From: Lachnospiraceae bacterium
GTDB taxonomy: Bacteria; Bacillota; Clostridia; Lachnospirales; Lachnospiraceae
Assembly (NCBI GenBank): GCA_030526195.1
Contig: JAUNDG010000001.1
Span: forward strand, 214,987-278,986
Direction: 5' to 3'
DNA length: 64,000 nt
Positions 43,603 through 52,200 of the stretch are shown piece by piece. Every line of letters starts with the position of its first letter. Within the stretch, counting starts at the first letter, position 1. A model generated the notes under the pieces. That model did no database searches and was not told the origin of the DNA. It saw only the letters and a program-made list of their open reading frames with translations. Made by a program: the position numbers and the translations under genes.

Positions 43603-44979
43603 ATGATAAGACAAATCGTAAAACGAGGCCGTCGGCATTCCGGGCTCTTGGCCCTTATGCTGGCCGGACTGCTCCTTCTGATGACCGGCCTGCCGGTGCT
43701 GGCGGAGCCGGTAACAGAGGATGAGCCGGCCGTCGGGGATGTGGCTGTCACATCCCTCGAAGAAGAGCCGACTGCCGACGGTGAGGCCGCAGCGGCCATG
43801 GCGCCGCCTGATGTTGAGTTTCCCACGGCGGATGACACCTTCCGGGCACTGGCGAAGGCTCTTGACACAGAGCCGGAGCAGCTGCTCTCATCGGAACTGC
43901 TGATGCCCGGGGATTCCACCTCCGACTGGATCGCCTTTCTGGCCGGTCGTCTGGGATATGACGAAAATGACACCTACGGCAGCCGTTTAGCCCGTTATAT
44001 CCTCAACACCTATGAGGAAAATGGTGTTCTGGACCGCAACAAATCCACGGAGTGGACCCGGCCGGCGCTCACCCTGATGGCCCTTGGCTATGATCCCACA
44101 GCAGTGGGGGAGGGCGAGCAGACCGTCGATCTTATTGCAGATGGTGTCTGCAACTGGACCGTGACGGATGACCTGGGGAGTCAGGGCCAGAACGCTTATG
44201 CTTATGCCCTGAAGGCTTTGGATGCCGGCGATTTTGAGGTGCCGGCGGATGCCCTCTATACACGGGAGCGGATCATCACCGCCATTCTGGAGAATCAGAC
44301 TGAGGGGGCCTTTGGTCTGTCAAAGGGCTCGGCGGATGTGGATATCACCGCCATGACATTGCAGGCTCTGGCGCCGTATGCTTTCGAAAATGAGGTGTAC
44401 GAGCTGTCGGATGGCCGTGCGGTCTCGGTGGGGGAAGCCATCGAGGAGGCTCTGACCTGGCTGTCTGAGCAGCAGCTGCCGGATGGCACCTTTGCCACCT
44501 ACGGAGTCGCCACTTCCGAAAGCTGCGCCCAGGTGCTCATCGCTCTGGCGGCTTTAGGCATCGACCCGGCCCGGGATGAGCGTTTTGTCAAACCGGAGGG
44601 CTCAGCCCTTGAAGGCTTCTTATCTTTCCGCACCGGCAACGGGATGTTTATTCACATGAAAGGCGATAAGGGTGATCTTCTGGCAACGGAGCAGGCCGTG
44701 CTGGCTCTGGCGGCTCTGGAAAGAGCTGAACGGGGAGAAGGCTCCATTTTCGATATGAAAGACAAAGTGGGCACCAGAACCCTGACGGTTGCCGACGGAG
44801 AAAATGCCGGAGACACAAACGGCGAAACAGAGCCGACGCAGGGAGGCAACACGCAGGAGCCCGACATGAGAGGCGAGCATTCCGTGCTCTTCATCGTGCT
44901 GGTGGTGCTCATCGTCATCGCCTTTGCCGCTGCCGCCGTTATCCTGATCAAGAGAGGAGAAAAATACAAACATGTCTGA
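43603..44979 (+). CDS. Surface alpha/alpha-toroid protein resembling the transcobalamin/intrinsic-factor N-domain
   Basis: A 458-aa protein with a signal peptide (LLALMLAGLLLLMTGLPVLA), a helical-repeat domain (about residues 100-385) and a C-terminal transmembrane anchor with Lys/Arg tail (about 426-458). The repeats carry the prenyltransferase/terpene-cyclase-like toroid signature: TRPALTLMALGYDPTAV, QNAYAYALKALDAGDF, DITAMTLQALAPYAFEN, SCAQVLIALAALGIDP and ATEQAVLALAALERAE. Human transcobalamin and intrinsic factor pair exactly this toroid with a DUF4430 domain; here they are separate, adjacent genes. ATG 43603 has GAGG 6 nt upstream; ATG 43591 is the alternative. B12 contact is inferred. 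Confidence 0.8.
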   Translation: MIRQIVKRGRRHSGLLALMLAGLLLLMTGLPVLAEPVTEDEPAVGDVAVTSLEEEPTADGEAAAAMAPPDVEFPTADDTFRALAKALDTEPEQLLSSELLMPGDSTSDWIAFLAGRLGYDENDTYGSRLARYILNTYEENGVLDRNKSTEWTRPALTLMALGYDPTAVGEGEQTVDLIADGVCNWTVTDDLGSQGQNAYAYALKALDAGDFEVPADALYTRERIITAILENQTEGAFGLSKGSADVDITAMTLQALAPYAFENEVYELSDGRAVSVGEAIEEALTWLSEQQLPDGTFATYGVATSESCAQVLIALAALGIDPARDERFVKPEGSALEGFLSFRTGNGMFIHMKGDKGDLLATEQAVLALAALERAERGEGSIFDMKDKVGTRTLTVADGENAGDTNGETEPTQGGNTQEPDMRGEHSVLFIVLVVLIVIAFAAAAVILIKRGEKYKHV

Positions 44980-45910
44980 TATGACACAGCAGGTTATCAG
45001 TGAAGTTAAAAAAGTTATCATCGGTAAGGACGAGGTCCTGACCAAAATCTGGATGGCGATCCTGTCCCAGGGCCATGTACTCCTGGAGGACGTCCCCGGG
45101 GTGGGCAAGACCACCATGGCCTTATCATTTTCGAAGGTTCTGGGCCTTGAGGTGCGCCGTATTCAGTTCACACCGGATACCATGCCCTCCGATATCACCG
45201 GTTTCTCCGTCTTTGACCAAGGGCGTCTCACCTATCAGCCCGGTGCGGTCATGACCAATATCCTTCTGGCGGACGAGATCAACCGAACCTCCGCCAAGAC
45301 ACAGTCCGCTCTTCTGGAAGCCATGGAAGAGGGGCAGGTGACCATTGACGGTGAAACCCATGCCCTGCCGGATCCCTTCGTGGTGCTGGCCACCCAGAAC
45401 CCCATCGGCTCAGCCGGTACCCAGCTGCTGCCCAATTCCCAGCTGGACCGTTTCCTTATGAAGCTGTCCATCGGTTATCCGGATCATCAGAGCCAGATCA
45501 GCCTGATGCGGGATCGCCAGGAGGGGAACCCGCTGGACAACTTAAAGCCCCTGATGACACTGGAGGCGCTGACCGCCCTCATCGATCAGGTGGCCGGGAT
45601 CTTCATTTCCGATAATGTCTTTGATTATATCGCTTCCCTGTGCGAAGCCACCCGTGAGCACCCCATGGTGCAGCTGGGTGTGAGCCCCCGTGCCTCTCTG
45701 GCCCTTTGCCGTGTGTCCCGGGCCCGTGCCTTTGTGGAGGGCCGCGACTATGTGCTGCCGGAGGATGTGATGGCGGTGGTGAAGGACGTGTTCTGCCATC
45801 GACTGGCCCTGTCCTCCAAGGCCAGACTTAACGATTACACGCCGGAGCTGGTGATGGATGAGATCCTCGCCTCTGTGCCGGCTCCCGATATGACGGAGAA
45901 GACCTTATGA
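44972..45910 (+). CDS. MoxR-family AAA+ ATPase
   Basis: A 312-aa cytoplasmic chaperone-like ATPase. Walker A is [19 protein letters not shown]; Walker B is [20 protein letters not shown]; sensor I region is [18 protein letters not shown]; sensor II lies near [18 protein letters not shown]. MoxR proteins act with a DUF58/VWA partner to mature or insert cofactors or assemble envelope complexes. Its start overlaps the toroid gene by 8 nt and its stop overlaps the DUF58 gene by ATGA, so it belongs to this operon. Confidence 0.95.
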   Translation: MSDMTQQVISEVKKVIIGKDEVLTKIWMAILSQGHVLLEDVPGVGKTTMALSFSKVLGLEVRRIQFTPDTMPSDITGFSVFDQGRLTYQPGAVMTNILLADEINRTSAKTQSALLEAMEEGQVTIDGETHALPDPFVVLATQNPIGSAGTQLLPNSQLDRFLMKLSIGYPDHQSQISLMRDRQEGNPLDNLKPLMTLEALTALIDQVAGIFISDNVFDYIASLCEATREHPMVQLGVSPRASLALCRVSRARAFVEGRDYVLPEDVMAVVKDVFCHRLALSSKARLNDYTPELVMDEILASVPAPDMTEKTL

Positions 45911-47010
45911 CAGGTATTGTGCTCTACAGCATCCTGATACTGCTGTTGCTCATCGGGTGTCTCCTCACCGCCTCCGGCCTGCTTTTAGCCGCGGCCTGTG
46001 TGGCTCTGGTGACGCCCCTTGTGAGTTTCCTTCTGGTGCGAAGCCGGGCCCGGTGGGTGACATTGACCTTTGAAGCGGCCAACATCACGGAAAAGAACCG
46101 GGAGCTGCCGGTGGTGCTCAAAGCTACATCGGCGGGGCCGATTCCCCGGGGGAAGCTGCGGGTGGTGCTGGAAATTGCCAATCAGCTGACGGGGGAGACC
46201 ACAGAGCTTGTCCGGGATATGCGGGACAGCCTGACCTTTAATGTGGCCAGTGCGTATGCCGGCGAGATCCGGATCACGGTGAAGGAAGCCCGTCTTTATG
46301 ACTGGTTCGGTTTCTTTTCAAAGAAGCTCACAACTCTGCCCCGGAAGAAGATCCTGGTGATGCCCGCCACCTTCCCCATGCAGGTGGCCGACCGCCGGAC
46401 CCTGACCAATCAGGATGATGTGAAAGAATACGCCCCGGATCGGAAGGGGCAGGATGTGTCCGAGACCTTCCAGGTGCGGGAATATGTGCCCGGCGACAGC
46501 ATTCGCAGCATTCACTGGAAGCTGTCCGGGAAAATGCAGAAGCTCTATGTCCGGGATGCCTCTTATCCCGTTGACCATTCGCTTCTTGTTGTCTGTGACA
46601 GAGCTGAGGCCTGCAGTTCACCCGCCTGTGCCGATGCCCTGCTGGAGGCGGTGACCTCCGCGGCCCGGGCTTTGGCGGATGAGGGCCTTGCCTTTACACT
46701 GGTCTGGCAGGATGAGACGATCCACACCCTGGAAGTGACGGACGGGTCTCAGCTGCCGGAAGCCGCCGGTCTTTTGCTGAAGGCGGCGCGTCCCGGCGAG
46801 GGCAGCAGTCTCTGGCAGGCGTATACCGCCGCCTACGGTCAGGCCAATGCCGGCCGCGTGCTGTATTTTGCCGAAAATATGCCCGTCGATGTGCCGGAGG
46901 GCCCGCTTTTCAGGGTTTTTGTGGCCGGTACAACGGACGAGGACACCGGCGACGGGCCGGTGATTTTCTCCCCGGAAGGTATGGGAGAGACATTACGATC
47001 GATCGAATAG
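45907..47010 (+). CDS. DUF58 (VWA-like) membrane protein
   Basis: A 367-aa protein with two N-terminal transmembrane segments (LYSILILLLLIGCLLTAS; LLAAACVALVTPLVSFLLV). The DUF58 signature FQVREYVPGDSIRSIHWK lies at about residues 190-207, followed by a VWA-like domain (LLVVCDRAEAC). DUF58 proteins typically partner MoxR ATPases and transglutaminase-fold membrane proteins. The next gene starts 10 nt downstream. The triad is common, but its position inside a B12-type uptake cluster is unusual. Confidence 0.92.
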   Translation: MTGIVLYSILILLLLIGCLLTASGLLLAAACVALVTPLVSFLLVRSRARWVTLTFEAANITEKNRELPVVLKATSAGPIPRGKLRVVLEIANQLTGETTELVRDMRDSLTFNVASAYAGEIRITVKEARLYDWFGFFSKKLTTLPRKKILVMPATFPMQVADRRTLTNQDDVKEYAPDRKGQDVSETFQVREYVPGDSIRSIHWKLSGKMQKLYVRDASYPVDHSLLVVCDRAEACSSPACADALLEAVTSAARALADEGLAFTLVWQDETIHTLEVTDGSQLPEAAGLLLKAARPGEGSSLWQAYTAAYGQANAGRVLYFAENMPVDVPEGPLFRVFVAGTTDEDTGDGPVIFSPEGMGETLRSIE

Positions 47011-47020
47011 GAGTGTTTGC

Positions 47021-49258
47021 ATGAAAATGGGACAGATTTCTCTGACCATAACGAGCGTCAGGGCGGAGAGACGCGATCTTAAAGAGCGCCTCCTGTCCTG
47101 TGGCCTGTGTCTTTTGATGGCCGTGGCCCTGACGGAGATTCCGGCTGCAGCCTGGCATCTGACAGACATGACACCGCTGCGCTTCATCGCTTATGTCGCC
47201 GCGGCGGCGGTCATAGCGGCCATTTTGCTGCCGGATCTTTCCGATAAAAAGACACGCCTTATGCTCACAGCCACAGCGGTGGGACTGGTCATCCTTTTCA
47301 TCATCCTCACCGCCACGGGCACCTTGTCCCTGTCCATGGGACGGCTGATGAATCAGATCCTGGAGAGTCGGTATCTGCGCACCGGCTATTATGCGGTGCC
47401 TTATGCCGCCGCCGGCAGCGGCCTTCTGGCCCTGTCTCTCATGGAAATGATCATCGGCGGCCTCTGCGCCCTTCTGATGAAAATGAAGCTGCGGGGCGCC
47501 GTTCTGGTGCTGCCGGCCCTCATGGTGATCCTGGGCGGCATCGATATCCTGCCGGTGAACGGCTGGTATGTGGTGTTTGGCGCTGCCTGTCTTCTGATGA
47601 TGGCCGCCATGACCGGCATTTCACCCAAAGCGGTGGGCATGGCCGCGGCCGGTCTCATCATCGTGTCATTGGTGCTGGGTCTTGTGATGGCCCCCGTGAG
47701 CGGTCTGGCCAAAGCGCGGCAGTCACTGGACAAGCAGGTGCATAAGCTCACAAAAGAAAATAGCGTCATGGCCATGCCGGAGGGTAACCTGAAGGATCTT
47801 AAGGCCTTTGAGCCTACCGATGCCCCGGCGCTGCTGGTGGATATGGACACCTGGACCGGGACCTACATCCGCGGGTTTGTGGGGGGCACTTACAAAGACA
47901 GCACCTGGCAGAGCTTGTCCCCGGAAGATCTCCGGGAGGAAGCGGCCACGCTCTACGTGTTGCAAAGAGATGCCTTCTTTGGCAGTACCCAGTACGGCAA
48001 CCTGTGGAACAGTTCAGATCTTGAGGCTACCGATTTAGTATATGAAGATAACCGCATCACGGTGCGGCCGGACGGAGCCTGTCGGGCCTTCACGTATCTG
48101 CCCTACGGCATTTCCGATGAGGCGGCGCCGGACCTTGATCCCCATGCCATCACCACGGAAGGCGACGCCGGCCGGATGAGCGGGGTGACGGGAAATCTGG
48201 CCCCAATAGAGGCGGCGTACCTGTTGCTCGGTACCCTGGCTGACGGCTCAGTGCAGGCGGACGAGGCGTACCTTACGGCGGAAGAGCATTACCGCGATTA
48301 TGTGTACACCCATTTCCTGGACGTGCCGGAGGAGGTTCTGACAGCCCTGTCTGAAGCCGGTCTTACCGGTTCGACAGGCATCTCCACCACTCAGGCCCGG
48401 AAGGAGATCCGGGAGGCTTTGAAGCTTTTCATGACCTATGATGAAAGTGCGGTGACCTTAAACGGCAGCCGCGATTTCCTGGCGTATCTGTGTGATGTGA
48501 ACCCGCGGGGGTATTCCGTTCATTATGCCTCACTGGCCACCATGATGCTCCGCACCTACGGCATTCCCGCCCGCTATGTGGAGGGCTATGTGGTGACGCA
48601 GGATCGGGCCGGGCGTCAGGCTGAGGGGGAAGCTATGGTGCTGACCCAGAAAAACAGCCGGGCCTTCGTGGAATTCTATCTCGACGGCATCGGCTGGCTG
48701 CCCTTTGATCCCACACCGGGCTACGAAGCGGAGATCTACTATGAACTGCCCCAGGGGCAGGGCATGGCGGATAACACGCCGGGCAACACCAGCCTTGAAG
48801 AACTTCAGGAGGAAAATGAGCCTGAAAATGAACAGAAGACGGTGAATGTGCAGGAGGAGGATGACGGATCCCGCCGACCGGTGGGCCTTAATCTTCACGA
48901 GGTGCTGATCTTAAGTCTTCTGATCCTGCTGGGGTGTCTTGTGCTTTACGGCATTTACATTTACCAGAAACGGCAGTATCTCAGGAGACGCCGCCTTTTC
49001 ATGAAAGAAGGGGAGGTGCGTCGGGCCACCGGCTATATCCTGGCGGATACCTGTCGCCTGCAGGAGGCCGCGGGTCAGGAGATCCCGGCGGAGCAGGACC
49101 GCTTCATGAAGGAGCTGTGGTTCAGCCGCCATGCTGTCAGTGAAGAGCAGCGGCAAAACGCCCTTCAGGGTCTGGAAAAGGCTGAAGCGGATTGGCGGAC
49201 ACAGTTACCGCTTTGGAAACGGATTGTCCATCGCTTTATCAAAGGCGATGTGTATTAA
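47021..49258 (+). CDS. TgpA-like transglutaminase-fold membrane protein, catalytic residues lost
   Basis: A 745-aa membrane protein: about six hydrophobic segments (residues about 25-240), an extracellular transglutaminase-like domain (about 430-570), a C-terminal transmembrane segment (about 625-646) and a charged cytoplasmic tail. In active family members the core reads GYCxHFAS and HAWVE...DPTP. Here it reads GYSVHYASLATMMLRTYGIP and NSRAFVEFYLDGIGWLPFDP, so the nucleophile Cys is Ser and the His is Arg, while the Asp is kept. It is probably a pseudo-enzyme used for binding or assembly. Third member of the MoxR-DUF58-Tgase triad; the next gene follows within 15 nt. Confidence 0.87.
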   Translation: MKMGQISLTITSVRAERRDLKERLLSCGLCLLMAVALTEIPAAAWHLTDMTPLRFIAYVAAAAVIAAILLPDLSDKKTRLMLTATAVGLVILFIILTATGTLSLSMGRLMNQILESRYLRTGYYAVPYAAAGSGLLALSLMEMIIGGLCALLMKMKLRGAVLVLPALMVILGGIDILPVNGWYVVFGAACLLMMAAMTGISPKAVGMAAAGLIIVSLVLGLVMAPVSGLAKARQSLDKQVHKLTKENSVMAMPEGNLKDLKAFEPTDAPALLVDMDTWTGTYIRGFVGGTYKDSTWQSLSPEDLREEAATLYVLQRDAFFGSTQYGNLWNSSDLEATDLVYEDNRITVRPDGACRAFTYLPYGISDEAAPDLDPHAITTEGDAGRMSGVTGNLAPIEAAYLLLGTLADGSVQADEAYLTAEEHYRDYVYTHFLDVPEEVLTALSEAGLTGSTGISTTQARKEIREALKLFMTYDESAVTLNGSRDFLAYLCDVNPRGYSVHYASLATMMLRTYGIPARYVEGYVVTQDRAGRQAEGEAMVLTQKNSRAFVEFYLDGIGWLPFDPTPGYEAEIYYELPQGQGMADNTPGNTSLEELQEENEPENEQKTVNVQEEDDGSRRPVGLNLHEVLILSLLILLGCLVLYGIYIYQKRQYLRRRRLFMKEGEVRRATGYILADTCRLQEAAGQEIPAEQDRFMKELWFSRHAVSEEQRQNALQGLEKAEADWRTQLPLWKRIVHRFIKGDVY

Positions 49259-49272
49259 AAGGAGGCGAAGCT

Positions 49273-52200
49273 ATGAAAAAGAAGAGCCTGATCAAGCAGA
49301 CGGCCGGTCGTGTGGCCGCCGGTATCCTGACAGCAGCGATGGTTCTGACTCAGGTGCCGACGGGGCTTATGACCGTGCTGGCGGATGAAGAACCGGTCAA
49401 CACTGCTGTGACAGCACCCGCCGATCTGTCAAACGAAGATGATGACGCGACTGCTGGCGGTGCCACCGAAACGGATCGTGACGGCGCTCCGGCTGATGAG
49501 ACCGATCCGACTGTCGCAGCGGGTAACACAGAACCAGGAACTGATGACACTCAGCTCAGGACACCGGAGGAACAGCCGGCGTCTGACGACTCGGTATCAG
49601 CTGACAGCCTGAATGAGACATCAGCGTCTGATACCGATGAGACCACCGGGGACGAGGCCGATGACACCAACGGCGAGGCTGAGGAACTGAAGCTCCTGTG
49701 GTCACCCATGGATGATTCGGCGCTGGAAAATCAGTTTGCCCTGGCGGTGGTGACCGACGAGACAGTGGTGATCGCCCCAACACTCATTTCCTTCGAAAAT
49801 GAGATGACGGCGGCCCAGGCACTCCTGGCGACAGACCATACCTTTACCGGCCTTGCCAACGGTGAGTTTATTACCGCCGTTGATGATGTGGCAGGGAGCT
49901 ACGTGCTTGCTTACACCGAGGGCGGTTATGACCTTGAAGCCTCAGCCGCCGGCGTGAAGGGCCTTTTCATGACCACCGATACCGCCTTTGTGTATGACGA
50001 TATGGTCCGGGATCTGGTGATCGAGATGGCGCTTTTCAACAGCCGGACCGACGGCCGGATTGAGGATGCCCTCTGCCGGAGCGCCTATGAGGCCGCCCTT
50101 GATGGGCTTTACGGCATTGATAAAACAAAGGCCGGTGAAAAACTGCTGGCTCTTCAGACAGCCGAAAAGGATTATGAAGATTATATGAGCGGTAACAGCT
50201 TTGCCGTTGATTTTGCCCTGACACTGAACGACAGCCCGGTGACACCGGCCTATATCGAGGCCACGGACAGCCGGGGTGGTGTCACTCGGGGTGACAATGT
50301 GAACACGCTGAATCTGAAAAAGGGCAGCTACACCTATGTCACAACAGACGGCAACGGCCGCTTTATCCGCGGCAGCTTTACCGTGGAGGCGGCCACCCGC
50401 GTGAGCGCTGCCTTCCAGGAACAGCTGTGGATCGACAAGGTGTCCCTGGGCACCGCTTCTCAGTGGGCGGCGGGGGATGCCGTGGCCAGCCGGGCGCTGC
50501 CTGAAGGCAGTACGGATAAAGGCGCCATCTATGTGGTGCCGGATCATGCGGGCCCGAATCTCTATCCCTACATTGAACCCACAGCCGGGACTCCCACAAC
50601 CGGCACCGGCGCTGTCAGTGTGTTCTTCGGGAACAGCACCGCCAGAGCCTGGAAGAGCCGCAGCACGTCTTTGGTGAGCGCCATCGTTCAGGACAATCTG
50701 GCTGACCGGGATGTGGTGCTGGAAGCCCGCTATAAGACCAATCCCCATGAGGCTGAGCAGTATGAACAGTACGAAGAGTGGCATTTGCAGATCCATCGTG
50801 CGCCGACACTGACGAATCTTGAAATCTCAGATGCCATCAATCCGCTGATCATGGTGCGGGATGATGAGAGCCTTGGCTTTGACAGAACAGCCCGTCGCTA
50901 TCGGGTCACCACCACCGAACGCCTTGTCAATCTGAACATTGCCATGCCCACCGGCGCTCAGGCCAAGATCGGCAAGACTGTGATCCGGAACAACCTGGCA
51001 GAAGTGCCCCTGGTGGGCTTTATGAAAAATGACAACGAGGCGGAAATTCCGCTGGATGTGTATCTGCCGGATGGTGAAACCACCACTTACACCATTTGCG
51101 TGACAGTGCTGGAACCGGCTTACGTGTGTATCACGGGTGTCGATACGCTGACCTGGGAAGTCCGGGACGCCGCCGGTCAGGTCATGCAGCCCACAGATCA
51201 GGAAATGGGCATCTACACCCTCCATGCGGGCGAATCCTACACACTGGATTGTCTGGCGGAGACCTATTTCCACTGCCGTCAGACCTTTACGGCGGAAAAT
51301 AATCTGGCTCTGACAGCGGCCTATCCGGAGACGGTGAGCCACTTAAAGGAACTGAGTGCCCGTCAGTCCTCCGGTGTGGCGGCTTCAGCCTATGCCATGA
51401 TGCCGACATTTAAGAAAGACGTTCATGAATATGACATCAAGGTGGGCTCCACCGTGGCCGTCTTCTATCTGAAGGCGCTGGCCGACAGCGGTTATAAGGT
51501 GGAGGCCATCTGGAAAAACCTGGGCACCGGGAAAATGACTACCCTGAAGCTCAATACCGGCTATGCTAACCTGGCCAACGTGGTGCGCCAGAGCGGTCTC
51601 ACCTCCCCCATTACGCTGCGGGTGACAAAGGAAGCCGTCGAAAATGGTCTGGAGCAGTATCAGGAATATCTCCTGACCGCCAGCCGTCTCATGCAGCTGA
51701 GCACCCTGAAGGTGAAGAATGGTGAGAAGGAGATCCAGATGGCGGCCCGGGATGAAGCCGGGACAGCCGGTTTTGTGAAAACCACGCTGGATTATGAGGT
51801 GAAGGTGTCCGATAAGACAACAGCCCTGGCCCTTGATGTGACCCCCTTAACCAGCATCAACGGCAATGATAATGCCATGACCGTCACCTGTGAGAACACC
51901 GGTGAGGTCCTCACCTACGACGAAACCCATCTGCCGCATCAGGTGCGCACCCTTGAGGTAGCCCTGGATCCGACGAAGTCAGAGGAAACGCTGATCCTGA
52001 CCGTGGGTCACAGCGATCCCCTGGCCACAACGCAGCGCTACACCGTTCTGGTGAAAAAACTGCCGGCGGTGAAGACTACCGTCTCCGTTTCACCGGCGGA
52101 GGCCGATGCGGTGGTCTTTATGGAATCCGATGATGAAAAGCTGCACATCCTGCCGGGTGAAGACGGATTCTATGAACTGGATGCTTCCCGGTCCTACACC

